Source: Pleurotus djamor
Lineage: Eukaryota; Basidiomycota; Agaricomycetes; Agaricales; Pleurotaceae
DNA length: 19,299 bases
Assembly: GCA_029747585.1 (NCBI GenBank)
Contig: JAPEVF010000849.1
Coordinates: 1-19,299 of the forward strand
Direction: 5' to 3'
Below, piece after piece: positions 1 through 11,400 of the stretch. Numbering within the stretch: the stretch's first letter is position 1; each line of letters opens with the position of its first letter. The notes under the pieces were generated by a model, which had not been told where the DNA came from, did not search any database, and saw nothing but the letters and a program-made list of their open reading frames with translations. A program made the translations under genes and the position numbers.

Positions 1-215
1 ATAATAAATTCAGCAGGCATAAAGATCCTCAAAAAGTGGAAGAGAATCTTGAGCAGAGGCCATCCTTGGGTACGAAAGAGCCTCCAGGTACGAGGAGACA
101 ATACGAGGGTGTCCCAGGCCGCGACGGTGAGTGTGCAGACGAAGAAATACTTGTGTGCGCTGAGATGCGGGGGGAGATTGAGTGAGTCTGGTAGCTGGAT
201 TGGAGTGCCCGACAT
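1..215 (-). CDS. Basidiomycete multipass membrane protein, N-terminal part (partial)
   Basis: Seen: reading the minus strand from an ATG at 213-215 gives 71 open codons that run off the left edge. The peptide begins MSGTPIQLPDSLNLPP and continues with HKYFFVCTLTVAAWDTLV, LSPRTWRLF and LKILFHFLRIFMP, which is two hydrophobic stretches separated by a short basic segment. From memory, this pattern (Asp-Thr-Leu-Val, Trp-Arg-Leu, then a Phe/Leu-rich helix) belongs to a large basidiomycete family of multipass membrane proteins related to or resembling DUF6533, whose function is unknown. The first exon appears intact. Most of the protein and any introns lie outside the window. The start is the first in-frame ATG, preceded by CAACATCAAC. 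The plus-strand 71-codon reading frame over the same bases is its shadow. Confidence 0.7.
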   Translation of the reverse strand, partial: MSGTPIQLPDSLNLPPHLSAHKYFFVCTLTVAAWDTLVLSPRTWRLFRTQGWPLLKILFHFLRIFMPAEFI

Positions 216-379
216 GTTGATGTTGTGGTGGGGAGGAAGAGGAGGTTGCTGGGCGATCAAATAGTTATAACGCCCTCACAGGGTTTTTCCCAGGATCAAT
301 GTCTCACCGCTCAGCCATCGTGATGTCGTGATGCCCGTCGACCCCCATCTATCTGATGGTCCTCAGACATGTCGCATTC

Positions 380-1240
380 TCAGTATGCTCAAATCTGCCC
401 GCCGAATTCACCACCGAACTCTCCGGCTCTCAATTTTCCTCCGTCACCCCCGCTCCTGCACTCGACGGACTTTGCCGTGCCCCATCAACTCAGGGGCTTC
501 CTCCTGATGATATATTACTTCCTTGAACACACAACCGCCCTAAACCTCCTCGGTCGGCGCAACAAAATCCATAAGATCTCACAGATTCTCTCGCGTACCA
601 GCTTCAATTACAAGGCAGCCCATATATGTATAAGAACTTTGTCACAAGTTGGCAGTACTTTGTATCCACCCATTATACCGCCGGTTGCCTCGTCGCTCAC
701 ATATCTGAATTAGCTGCGCCAGAAAACTTCTGGAGTACGTTCACCGAGTACCTGACTTCTCCATTAACTCCGCTAGCCGAGTCATCTGGCCCGTCGTCGC
801 GCTCATTGCTTGAGAAAGCGGCACCGCCAAAGTTCTCCATCAATGGCCATTAAAACCTAGATCCGTACGCCAGCCCATCATATAAAGGAGCCAAGCTTAT
901 GCTCAGGAAAGACCAATTTTTTGAGACTCTCACTCACCTTCATAACTCGAAATCTGGCGAGGTAGACACCATCGTCATTGACAGTGACCTCAACTATCTT
1001 GGCCATACCAATTTCGTCCTACCAACTCTAATCCACGGTCAAAATATTCACCATGCTCGTTCAAAACATTCCCCAACACCTTGACGCCTTGCACAAGCTC
1101 TCGCTAGCCAATCGAGCCAATCGTCGAGCATGCTTCCGAGCCGTCAGTCGCGTCATCTCCGAGACCATATCCTGCTCAAAACGTATGGTTATGTGTCGTG
1201 TCCTCGCCCTCTTTGCGGGGGAATCTTCGAGGCATTAGCA
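380..1240 (+). pseudogene. Possible decayed gene of unknown function
   Basis: One plus-strand frame (frame 2) reads protein-like for about 700 bases. It has compositionally ordinary segments such as TSWQYFVSTHYTAG, ENFWSTFTEYLTSP and KSGEVDTIVIDSDLNY. It is interrupted by stops at 524-526, 572-574 and 851-853. After about 1050 a protein-like segment continues in another frame (PQHLDALHKLSLANRAN), so a frameshift or an unrecognised intron lies there. I do not recognise a family. The alternation of open stretches with isolated stops in the same frame suggests a pseudogene, but an intron-rich real gene, or chance, is not excluded. The upstream part, 369-523, is pyrimidine-rich and proline/serine coding. 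Confidence 0.25.
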
Positions 1241-1440
1241 CCAACGTCAGACCCGGACCCAAAGCCCGATGCCACGATCACTTGCATTCCCAATCCGCAT
1301 CTCGCAATTCACGGCCTCGCCCCTGTTCCGATCCAGACGGCTCACCTTCCTACTTCGCCTAATAATCGCATCACTCCTCCTCACCTAGCGGGTCATCGGT
1401 GGCCACATGCCATCGAGACCTTTCACGCTTAAAGTGGGGT

Positions 1441-2719
1441 GAAAAAGCCGTCATCAAAATGGTGACTAGAGCTGCCATATCAATTTCCTTTTCGTTTCCA
1501 CCAAGGCCTACGGACTTTGGATTTCGTGGTGTATTCTACGGATCAAGATGTATTATCTATTAATTTTTCTGTGCTAAGGATCAAGCTGTGTATTATTTAT
1601 TCTATAGAGTAAGCAGGATGCATCGGTCATCCAGCTCCCCCCAGTCATTTAGAGTATCTGTAGCCTAATTTATTGCTGTAATCTTTGCTTTGTTTATCAT
1701 GAAGCTCATTCAATAATGGAAGAACTCTTTCATCAGTCCTGGTTTGCTCAGTCACAAGAAAAACCGCGTGTGTAGATACCGACGCCCTCCATGCCACAAG
1801 GGGGGGCCTGTCAGGGATGGGCAGGAGCCCCCTCTATTAGCCTGTCCAAGTATGCCCAGATGTTGGTCCTCATCCACTACGAAGTTCATTCAGTCCAAGA
1901 CGACCTTCTACCGAGCCTTCAACATCAATCGCTGCTCAAGCAACCCCCACAGTATTTATTCAACTAAGTATGTGAACGTCTCGTGAACTCCAACTATCAA
2001 TTACTGATTGGCTTTAAAGCCGTTTAACCCCCTTCCCCACGACGGTACACGCTGGCACCCGAGGCACAGGAACTACTTCCCCACGATAAACGAGCAACAT
2101 ATTCTTGAAACAACAGACAGGCGTCTCCGCAACCTTCAATCGCGGAATGTGTCACTTCCCTCCTTATCATCTTTCTCTCACACTTTATCGTTATCAATAC
2201 CTGGGAGAAAGAAGGCCTGACCATGTATGTATGTAACACGCAACTCAGTGTTACATGCATAGCGTTCAGGGAGAGCGAAGTTCCCGGCTTTGGCGAGAAG
2301 ATGGGAGAAATTGCACCCGTGTGTGTTTGATCTTTGCATCCTCTCTTCTTTACAGCCCTTACCGCTCGATCGGTAGGGCGACTATAGGAGGCGAGGAGAC
2401 TCGAACTTTGTTCAAGCGGTTGCGAGTCGCACTCGCACACTGGTTCAAGTGAACGGCGTGTTGATCCTAAGTATTGAAGTAGGCTATCCGACCCAGCGGA
2501 CGGTTCTCGAAACCTATATTGATCATAATACCACGTATTATGCGTATTGGGAAGTATCCAGTGCGAGTGTCGTTATTCAGATGTCTATGGTTAACGGGCG
2601 GGCGCTATGAATCCCTGTAATTCAATTCTATCAGAATTGCATGACAAGATAGGCATGCAGTATATGCATTGTGACATAAATCCACAGCATTGGCGCCTAC
2701 TAACCGTCCAGTAGCTTCA
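1441..2719. other. Intergenic stretch without a supported gene
   Basis: No reading frame here resembles a known protein. The largest open frame (2024-2440, minus, 138 codons) has no recognisable domain. The region 1540-1610 is AT-rich and carries a short imperfect direct repeat. The right end is the 3' flank of the minus-strand P450. Confidence 0.5.
1540..1600. repeat. Imperfect direct repeat, two units of about 22 bases
   Basis: GGATCAAGATGTATTATCTA at 1540-1559 recurs as GGATCAAGCTGTGTATTATT from 1578. The units are separated by an AT-rich spacer and differ by a short insertion. It is too short to assign to a mobile element. It is probably replication slippage in AT-rich intergenic DNA. 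Confidence 0.5.
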
Positions 2720-5221
2720 TCACAAGGGCTGTATGGGCGTAATTTTCAAGGGAAGGACGTGCCCTGCTTCCGGATCACTCTTCAGGACCGGTCGTTGCAC
2801 CACCATAGTTTTCTTGCCAATGTCATCGGCCGGGACAGCCAATCCAAACTCAAAAGCCCTGACGAGCACAAACAACAACGCCTTTATCCTAGGAGCGAAG
2901 GAAATCAGAGATTCCTGAACCAAAAGGATCGGAGAGAAAGGACAAAGAAGAACCACTCACTCCACTAGCGAAAAGCGGTAACCAATACAAGCTCTTGGGC
3001 CACCCAAGAACGTCATTTGATTACTCCAGACGCCGGGGATTGTTCCAGAAGCTGGGGGTGGAGATAGCCAACGGTCAGGTCTGAGCAAGATATCAACATC
3101 ATAACGCTGAGCATAGAAATGAAAGAACGAAACTTGAACTCTTTCGCGTCATCACCCCATATGTCTGTCATGGTATTCAATGGTGTGATGGGCAGAAGTA
3201 GTTGCTGTCCAGCCTGTATTCTGGATGGCCGGCAAAGTTTTAGAAACTCAGAAGGACCAGGTAGGAGTGAGAGCGTTTCGTTGACTTACTTTATTGAATG
3301 ATGGATGGTGCCGTTGGTGTCAGTGACGGGGTGGCTGAGGGGGATGACGTCGTCGACCGTGACAACGCGGGTGACGAATGGGACTGGTGAATGAACTCGC
3401 AATACCTCTCGCACAACACGGTCCAGATAAGGAAGAGCATTGAGTTCGTCCATCGTTGGCATCTCGATTCGTGATACAAGTAACTCCTCGCGGAGTTTCG
3501 TTTGGATGTTGGGGTTCACAGACAGAGCGTACAAAGCCCAGGCTGTAGCAGTGCTAGAAGAGGAGCGTTGAGCGACTGTATGGTGCCGTACTTTGATAAT
3601 GCTGGCTTACCTGGACGTTTCATGCCCAGCGACGAGGAAGGTGGGGATTTCTGTGGCACGGAGGATGAGTTGAAGCATAGATGATGATTGATGAGACCAT
3701 ACGAGCTAGAACGTCTTCATCGCTGAGTCGGGATTCGGGCGGGATGTTAGGGGACGTGTTAGCCTTGACGAGCTGGGAAAGAATGTTTCGCGTCTTCATG
3801 CCCTGGTCAACATCCTTCTGATAGGGGCTAACAGCGGCTTTACTCGAAGCAAGTAACTCCCGCCCTATACGCGCCATTACCCTTTGCGCGTTCTCCATGA
3901 CTACATCCGTAGATGTCCGCTATGAGTTCGTGAGTATGAAACTCTGCCACTTTCTGAGTTACCACATACGATCCAGTTCAGAGGCGGAATCATCGACTTG
4001 AGAACAACAACCATTGGGCTTCTGTTCCCGGAATGAAAAATAGCGGAAAACGCTTGATTCAGCTCGCTGGGACGGTCGCCATCAAGAGCATGAAACTTGT
4101 AGTTGAATCCTAGTGTGGGGAATCAGTAAGACGAGGAACCACACTTGAAGTTTGATTTACCAGCAAGGCCGATGACATCCAACGTCATGCGACTGAGCCA
4201 GGAGAGCGACTCAATACGGGTGGACCCGCCGTCTTGATTCGCCTTGGATACCCATATATCGCGAAGCTAAAAGCGAGGTGAGAAGCCAGAAGCAACGGGG
4301 GCAGACGTAAGCAAAAGCGACCTGTATGGATTTGTCTACGAAAATTTCTGTCAGATCCCGGATTTGGGCAGGACCGAATGCTGGGTTCTGTAGTGCCTAT
4401 TGAGAACGTTTCTCGTCAAGGCATCAACATTGACTGAGACGAACCAGTATTTTTCGCTGGGAGGATGTTTAGAACGAGCTTGAGTAATTCCGTGACCGTT
4501 CATTTTGGCGGAGAGATATGCGTACCTGTTTCTTATGCTCATCGCCTAGAAAAAGTGTTGTTAGAGTAATTATTCGGTTCAAAATAGAGTGGTATCCAAC
4601 CTTCAGAGACTAGAAGACCTGGGGTTCATTCAGTAGTCAGAAATGGTTTTAAACTCAGCGAAGCCCCCAGGAACAGACGCGGGTGCATTTGTAACGGGTG
4701 CAATTCAGTCCGGGTGCAGAACGGGCAGGAGGTGCTTCGCTCGACGGTCACATGGAGATGAGATGATGCTCACCGGGACCAGCGGCACGAGCCAATATCC
4801 GTCTTGCTTGGAGTGGTCGTTGGTAGATCTCATTATGCATGATGATGTGGTTCTGCGCCATGGTGTCCACCGTGCACAATCGGGAGAACTACATAGAGTC
4901 AGGTAAGTGCGTCAATTTTATATGAGGCGTTGAGTGTCTGACTCCAAGAGGACCCTTATACTGGAACGTTGGGCCGTATAAGGCGAACCAGCCTTCGTAT
5001 TCCCCATTCTACGCGTATTTCAGCGGTGTCAAGGCCAGAGAAAATCTGAGACATACGAAAAGTTGTTGCACGTTCCCGAAAAGCAAACTTGCACTTTTTG
5101 GACCAGGTAGCCTTCTTATAGGCGTAGTTGCCTCTTTGTATAGGAGCGAGAGAATCTTGTAGAAGCCAAGTGTCGCTACCCCTGCTGCAAGCACATGAGG
5201 GAGGAAGAACTGGGTGGCCAT
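2720..5221 (-). CDS. Cytochrome P450 monooxygenase (14 exons, 533 aa)
   Basis: Haem-thiolate monooxygenase, predicted ER-anchored; substrate unknown. Exons in coding order: 5221-5057, 5008-4943, 4888-4774, 4618-4601, 4545-4526, 4396-4322, 4266-4161, 4109-3970, 3919-3703, 3650-3611, 3553-3290, 3220-3134, 3080-2961, 2888-2720. All splice phases agree and the sum is 1602 nt. Landmarks: N-terminal membrane anchor at residues 4-27; RRLPGPKSA hinge near 36; [10 protein letters not shown] (C-helix region) near 132; I-helix VAGHETS with acid-Thr at 318-319; ExxR as E370-R373 (REVLR); PDRW at 439-442 for the PERW motif; haem loop [10 protein letters not shown] with Cys469 as iron ligand. Length is typical of fungal P450s and every core motif is present, so it should be active. 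One acceptor is ambiguous: exon 6 may start at AAC (4387), dropping three residues. Several donors are weak (GTCAGA, GTTGGA, GTCGCT, GTTTCG). The P450 family number cannot be assigned by eye. Confidence 0.9.
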
Positions 5222-6364
5222 GGGGTGAGGAAATGGTGAAGTATGATGACTGTATTTCTGAAGTACAGACTTCATATATGTAGACACAGAGTTGAGGTGC
5301 CTGGAGCGGTGCGCGGGAGCTGAGTAGTAACATTCATCAAGATGAACCAATGCGGCGAAAGGCAAACCAAGTCGTTTGACGTCTCCCACGTACACGGGAG
5401 ACCAGGTTTGTGCGATCACCTCCAATTGTCATGGTTATCCAACTGCCTAGCGCCGAACAAATCGAAAAGTTTCCGTCTTCCGTTTGGCTCACCTATGAGA
5501 TGAGGCGCCATGTAAGTATACTATGTTGGGGTGTTGTCAGTCACCAAATGACAAAGGTTGAGCTTTGGCATACCTACGAGGTTTCAGGGACTTCCCATTC
5601 CGTTCTTCGTGCAACTACTTAGGATATAAGCTTCGGATCTGGAATTCGAAGCTCTGAATGACATGAAGTACTTACGTCGCTACGTCACGAGGAATGTGGC
5701 AACTAATCAGAGCCGAATTGTGTCAGTGCCCGAGCGTTGTCGGGCTTGCTATAGAATACATTCAAAGGGGACGCAGCCTGAATTCGTCCTGTACTCAGTC
5801 GAAGCGAAAGCAACTTGATCTCGGTATCTTTTTCGTGTTAACTGATTGCACCCGTTGAGAGTAGTTCTTCATATCCGATGCTGCGCACAGGCTGAGATGG
5901 AACACAACCGGGTGCTGAGACGCGGCGTGTCGTTCTCGTGGGTCGGTATGATTCTATGAAGGCAGTAGCCTGTTATAAAGGGCGACTGCCAACAGATATG
6001 ATTATGATGCCACTGAGAATCAAAGTCCTTCACCGTGCGGTTGTTAGGAGGTGGTCCGTGTGTGAAACTGCTCCCGCAACCGCGATGAGAACAAATAGGT
6101 GGGGTTGCAGTCGAACGGAACGCGCGAGGCCCGGGATGGTGCCAGGTGAAGGACACAGTTAGGAATGTGATCGGTGGACCCTTTCATTTCACCATGACGT
6201 CATTGAACGGCTTCAGCGACGGAACAACTCGACAATGGACCAACGGAACATAATGGAGCCTTTATCAGCGCTCAGCCAAGCGTCGGCTCACACCCACTCT
6301 CACACGTCCAGTCTTCTCTGATTTACCGCTTTGGTATTCTCCTTACTATTTACCGCTCATATCC
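5222..6364. other. Divergent intergenic region between P450 and Sec14-like genes
   Basis: The two genes point away from each other, so this 1.1 kb should hold both promoters. No coding frame with recognisable similarity was found. The last 70 bases before the Sec14 start (about 6295-6364) are pyrimidine-rich, as is common in fungal core promoters. No clear TATA box is seen next to that start. Confidence 0.5.
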
Positions 6365-7679
6365 ATGCCTTGCCATAGCAAACAGGAGGAGGAGGCCTTG
6401 GCAAAGTTTCGCCAGGAGGTCCTGAGCGAAGGCATCGTACAAGAGGGCCACTCAATAGGAACTGACGACGAGACTTTCATGTACGTTTACTCCTTTCGCG
6501 AGGGGAGTCTTGGACTACAATTGAAATTGGACCTACTTAGTCGCTTTCTCCGCGCCCGAAAATTCAATGTTAAAGCAGCCAAGAAGATGCTCCAGGACTG
6601 CCAGGAGTGGCGGAAGACCGTCGAGGGTGTTGGTATCGATGAGCTCTACAAGAGCATAGACCCTTTTGATGTGAGTGTTGATATCTTCGTACGAAGTTCG
6701 TCCTTTCAAACGCCTCTGAAGTATCCAGAACGCCGAGCTGTATTTGACTGCTGGCCGATGTGGTTTCACAAGGTGTGTTTCTATGCCTAGTCGCTGTGTC
6801 TGACAGCTAATCGCTGACCTATCTGACAGACGGACAAGGTACCGCCCCGTCGTCCTATGTGATATTGGCTCCTGCCATGCTGACGAACCCTCTCCTACAT
6901 CTCAGAAAGGGCGTCCCCTTAACGTCCACTTCTTTGGTGGAATGGATCTCAACAAACTATACAAGGAATGCACCCCCGAGAAGCACTGGCAGACCGTTCT
7001 TGTCAATGCCGAATCTCTAACCCGCGAAATTCTCCCTGCAGCATCACGCTCTGCTGGACGCACCATCAACAGTGTCTTTGTCATCGTGGACCTACAAGGT
7101 TTCGGGTAGGCCATTGGATCTATCCAACAATGGTTCACGTCATCTCACATCCAACAAACTACAGCCTCAGCCAATTTTGGCAGATGAAGAACCTCGCTCA
7201 AAGGTCCTTCCAAGTGTCCCAAGATTATTACCCAGAAACGTAAGCCCGCCACGTATCCAGCGCCATCTGTATCATCACCTCTTATCTTGCTCTTGTTCAT
7301 CACGCCGCCCGTCAGCATGGGTCAGTTGGCCGTTGTCAACGCACCTTCCTCGTTCACCTTTATATGGGGTATCATCAAACCTTGGCTATCCCAAGACACC
7401 GTAGACAAAGTCCAAGTCCTTGGATCGAATTATAAAGAAGAGCTCCTCCGTCTTGTCGACGAGGATGCGTTACCCAGCGTTCTTGGCGGAAGCTGTACAT
7501 GTACGGACGTGGTGGATTGTGCTGACGCTACATCGACTGCCTGTCATCTGAGCGGTACAGGTCCATGGCTTGATAATAGGCAAGGTTGGGGGCCAAACGC
7601 CGCGGCTACGACTGCAAGAGGTGAGAGCGAGTCGTCCAGTCTTCGCTCTGCCTCTAGTGGAAGCCGCAATTCAGCGTAG
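6365..7679 (+). CDS. Sec14-like CRAL-TRIO phosphatidylinositol/phosphatidylcholine transfer protein (7 exons, 314 aa)
   Basis: Predicted cytosolic lipid-exchange protein coupling phospholipid metabolism to Golgi/membrane trafficking (family knowledge). Exons: 6365-6480, 6541-6670, 6722-6772, 6830-6838, 6906-7105, 7165-7239, 7316-7679. Phases agree and the sum is 945 nt. The CRAL-TRIO N-terminal helical part includes GTDDETFIRFLRARKFNV. The lipid-binding domain follows with YPERRAVFDCWPMWFHK, GRPLNVHFFGG, FVIVDLQGFGLSQFWQMK, SQDYYPETMGQL and NAPSSFTFIWGIIKPWL. The C-terminal gate region has PSVLGGSCTC and GTGPWL, then a Ser-rich tail of about 25 residues. The fourth exon is only 9 nt (Thr-Asp-Lys) and is needed to complete the FHK-TDK-KGRP junction. 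The gene is convergent with the ATPase homologue, with 227 bp between stop codons. The start ATG is the first in frame after the pyrimidine tract. Which Sec14 paralogue this is cannot be told by eye. Confidence 0.92.
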
Positions 7680-7906
7680 AATATTCAGACGGAAGCACTG
7701 CTCGATATTCATTTGGATCGATTCGTAGAACTGCAGAGGGTTGCGACTTGTACCTAATTTAATGATAATATTGGTCAACATTAAAGATACATTTACATCA
7801 AGGTACAAAACGAGGGATTCTAGACGCAAGTGACTGAGGATACACTGGTGATGGAGATGATACAGGACATGGAAAACCAATCTAACATACTCTAAATACG
7901 TGACTA

Positions 7907-8413
7907 CTAATGAGACATCCTACCTGGCGGGAAAGTGCTTTCATCGATTATTCGGATGGCTTCTGTGTTGAACCTTAGAGAGAGGTACTGCAGGGGGATA
8001 TCTTGGGAGCGCTCACCTTCAAGCTGAACTCGATGATCAGTGACAGTGACGCGGCTCCCGCGACCGCCGACGTATCCCCCGTGAATTGCACCATTGTATG
8101 TATCCCCGTGGATGTGAACATTAATCAGGTTGATCTGAACATCCTTTCTGCTGTCCGACAGAATCGGAGTCGGAGGTGCCGAACGTGACGAGGAGGGACT
8201 GGGTATGGTCGGATACTCCGTTGCAGTATAGAAGGTTCCATCTGAGGTAAAGCTCTCATATAGTTCAGAGGATGCTGTGGATACTGAGCTACCAGTATCA
8301 ATTGAGTAAAATGTTGGAGAGGAAGTCGTGTTAGGGTAAGAGTCAGGGGTTGGCTGAGATAGTATTGAGATTGAAGCGAGGGATACGGAACTATCGAAGG
8401 TCAGATGAGAGCT
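7907..8413 (-). other. C-terminal Ser/Thr-rich and Gly/His-rich tail exon of the ATPase homologue
   Basis: The minus strand stays open for 169 codons from 8413 to a TAG at 7907-7909, with no ATG until near its end. It joins in phase to the preceding exon (ending at 8485) across an intron holding the N at 8451. The first half is rich in Ser, Thr, Pro and Tyr (about residues 1089-1170 of the protein). The second half contains INLINVHIHGDTYNGAIHGG followed by YVGGRGSRVTVTD, an alternating hydrophobic/polar, Gly-Asn-His-rich stretch. No known domain is recognised. An alternative ending without this exon stops at 8401 or 8391 but leaves this long open frame unexplained. Confidence 0.55.
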
Positions 8414-11400
8414 CTATGGTGAAAAGTAGTATAACCCACGCGTCGGGGGGNAGAGCTTCGCAGAGTGTTTCGTAGAGCTTGAACCATTTCTGTAAGGCGA
8501 GCACCAAGACTGTTATAGGCAATGAGGGGATCGTGGATCTGGTCGTCCGACGGTCTGGGCACTTCGTAAAGATATTTGGATCTATCAGCGCGAGGGTCTG
8601 ACTGGACACCGAATGAGGAGATGGACGAAACAGTTAACCCTTCAGTACCTCCAAATCGCCCAGTGGTGTACGGGAACAGGGTGGAGGACTGAGATGTAGT
8701 TACAGTTGTCGCGGAATCTTCCAAGAAATATAGATAACCCTCGTTATTGAGTGACGAGAGGTCTACGCTAGGTGATGGTGGGGGAAAGGGGACATCGCTT
8801 TGGAACGAGTCCACTGAGGCGACCAGGGAGTAAAGGGGCCCCTGATGGGCCAAGGCCCCAACGATACGCAGTGCCTGAGCTAGCTTCCGAGTGATAAGCC
8901 CGATAGGGATCACACACATTCCGAGGAGGACAGAGGCACACCACCCACGGGCAGTAAGGGGGGCAACCAAGTCCGTGGGTTGGATGTATTCAATGAGGAT
9001 GACCTGGAAGCCTGCGCCTTCGCACACCTTTAGTAAAAGGGTCTAAAAGAGTAAAGGAAGCCAAGAATAAGGTTGTAAGCTTACCTACTGATAGTATAAA
9101 GATGAGTATGAACTCCTCGGAGATTCCTTCGAAGATGTTGATGCGAGATTGCGTTGCTCTGGAGTTCAAAGCGCTAAAGAGAAAACAGAAAACGAGCGTG
9201 TTGAAAGCGAGTGTTTGTAGAAACGTTACGTCTGGGCCTTCAACTTCCTCAACACCAACCAGTTTGTATCCGTAGATTCGAACCAATGCTACAGTGGTGA
9301 CTTGATAGCAGGACTGGGCGGCGACCTGATTGATCATATGAACGGTGAAAAGTGTTGAGGTCGATTGTAGATCAGGAGGGTAGTCCCAGAGACTAGGAAG
9401 CGGTTGGGATTGAGACAGGGTGAGGGAAGAAGCCTGTAAGACGAGGTTCGACCACATAAAATGGAAGGGGGACATGACAACCAGTCCTAGCGTGACGCAA
9501 AGGAGACCGATTAATGTTATACCAGAGATCATCTGGTATTGAATGAGCTGGCGGGTAACATCTCTAGCGTGCCTTGACCAGAGAATCAGAGTTTCTAACG
9601 AGGAAGGAGATACAGAAACGTTGGCATCGCTGACAAATTGGGTGATGCCAGCTTTGCAGACGGTATGGCCCAAGAATATGAGGTCACAGGCGAGGATTTG
9701 GGTTTCATCTGATGAAGCATGAGATAGAATGTCAAGCCGAGAGGCGATGGATAACCGCTGACGAAAAGGGAGGGTCCGATATTCGGGTCCCCGAATGACT
9801 TGCAGAGGGCTAACGTTAACTGGAGTAGTGGCGGGATGAACCTGGGCATCGGAAACACGGTGGCTTGAAGATAGCTTAACCGAGATGCCAGCTCGATGAA
9901 GCTTTGCCGCCGTCGCAGATTTTAGAGGATCCATAAGTCCATTGATACTTAAAGTTCCAATGAACGTCATTCCCTGAAGCATGGCAAGGGGATCAGGCTG
10001 CAAGAAAGCGTCATGATGGTAGCTGAGTGGGATGAATGTGAAGGTGAATGGGGCCGGAGCTCACCTGTTTCAATGACTGGGGGGTCATCCTTGCGGGAGG
10101 CCAACGTTTTAAATCTTTGTAGCAGAATGCGATTACCGCCCCGGTTCTGTCACAGGAAAGGCATCCAGGAAGGTGGGTTTGTGTAGCGACTGCATTGATG
10201 GGTTCGACAGGGACAACGTGCACTGACGGGCATTCATTGGGCTGCAAAAAATCGGCAGTAACCTGGAGGACACATCGATTTACTAGGATATTTGCAGGTC
10301 CGATGGCGTGGAGACGAAAGGAGTTGTTGGACCGAATAACAAAGATGTTGACAAGATGATCACGAGTGCCAGGGACCCCATAGACCACCTCCGGTACGCA
10401 TGGTGGGTGACTAAATCCCATTAACTGAGCGAAGCGCAAGATGGGATCGGAGTATGTCGCCGCCAAAGCGACGCTCTCCAGGTATAAATTGGCTACTGCA
10501 GAAGGAAGGGATTCGACCACGCGCCACACATCTTCTCCACGATGAGGATAAAACACCACGTTCGTCCCGATTGACCCAGCGGACACATGGCCAGCGTCAG
10601 TAGATATGAGTTGGTTTTCATCGACGAGGACCGTCGAAGTACAGGCCCAGGCTTCCAGTGAGGTTGGGTCGTGGACTTGTATCCCATGTTTTAGGAGACA
10701 GGAAGCTGCATAGGAGACAGGGGCAGCGATAACAAGTAGTAGACCTTCTCAAGACACGGTGGGGTGAGTCTGGAGTGCATCCAGGAAATGGCAAATCGTA
10801 CGCACCATTTGAATACCCCATTATAACACTGGTGACTGGCAGAAGTAAGCAGCCAAGAAACCGCACAATCCCATCAGATGAGAGACTACGAGGAAGGTTT
10901 AACCTAATACCAAGAAAGGAGGATTGGAGCAAACCCGAAAACACATACACTACTCATCGACCATGCACTCAGCCCATAGGGTGAGGCACAGTCTTGGTAG
11001 ATGTATTCGAATCTTCCGGTCTAGGAACATACCTTGCGGGAGCTTCGACTAGAAATCGCATAAGTACGGTGATTGCCAAAAGCGATCCTGTCAGAAAGGC
11101 CCATGCTGAAGTTCGTAAGGCAAGCTTGTCGGCCTCGGCTTGGTAGGAGGAACACCGCCGTTGTTGCGGGTATGGTTCTAAAGAGCAAGCAAATCTATGC
11201 AAAGTGAAGGTGAAATCACATCACAGAGACGTACCCCTTGCTTGGAGATTGAGGATGACATAGGTGCAGATTCCGGCTGTCACCCGACTTCCGCTGAGAA
11301 GAAAGCAATCATAATCTCCCTGGCCTCCGTCGCCTACGTTATCGTGGGCTTGTCTAAGACTCTGACAAGCCTCGAATGAACGTTTGTGGGTAGCCTCTTG

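Noticed and set aside
2395..2420. Minus-strand GTTCGAGTCTC resembles a tRNA B box.
   Set aside because: The flanking bases do not form a T stem and no A box lies upstream.
2024..2440. 138-codon minus-strand open frame.
   Set aside because: No recognisable domain, irregular composition, and no splice partner. Probably chance.
5729..5744. Perfect 5-bp hairpin CCCGA..TCGGG.
   Set aside because: Too short, with no T-tract or RNA family signature. Expected by chance in 19 kb.
7287..7315. Upstream ATG at 7287 in frame with the last Sec14 exon.
   Set aside because: It lies in the last intron. The acceptor at 7315 and the family sequence show the exon begins at 7316.
8391..8403. Stops at 8401-8403 and 8391-8393 as the end of the ATPase homologue.
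   Set aside because: A phase-compatible intron leads into a long open exon ending at 7907, which explains more sequence. Kept as an alternative.
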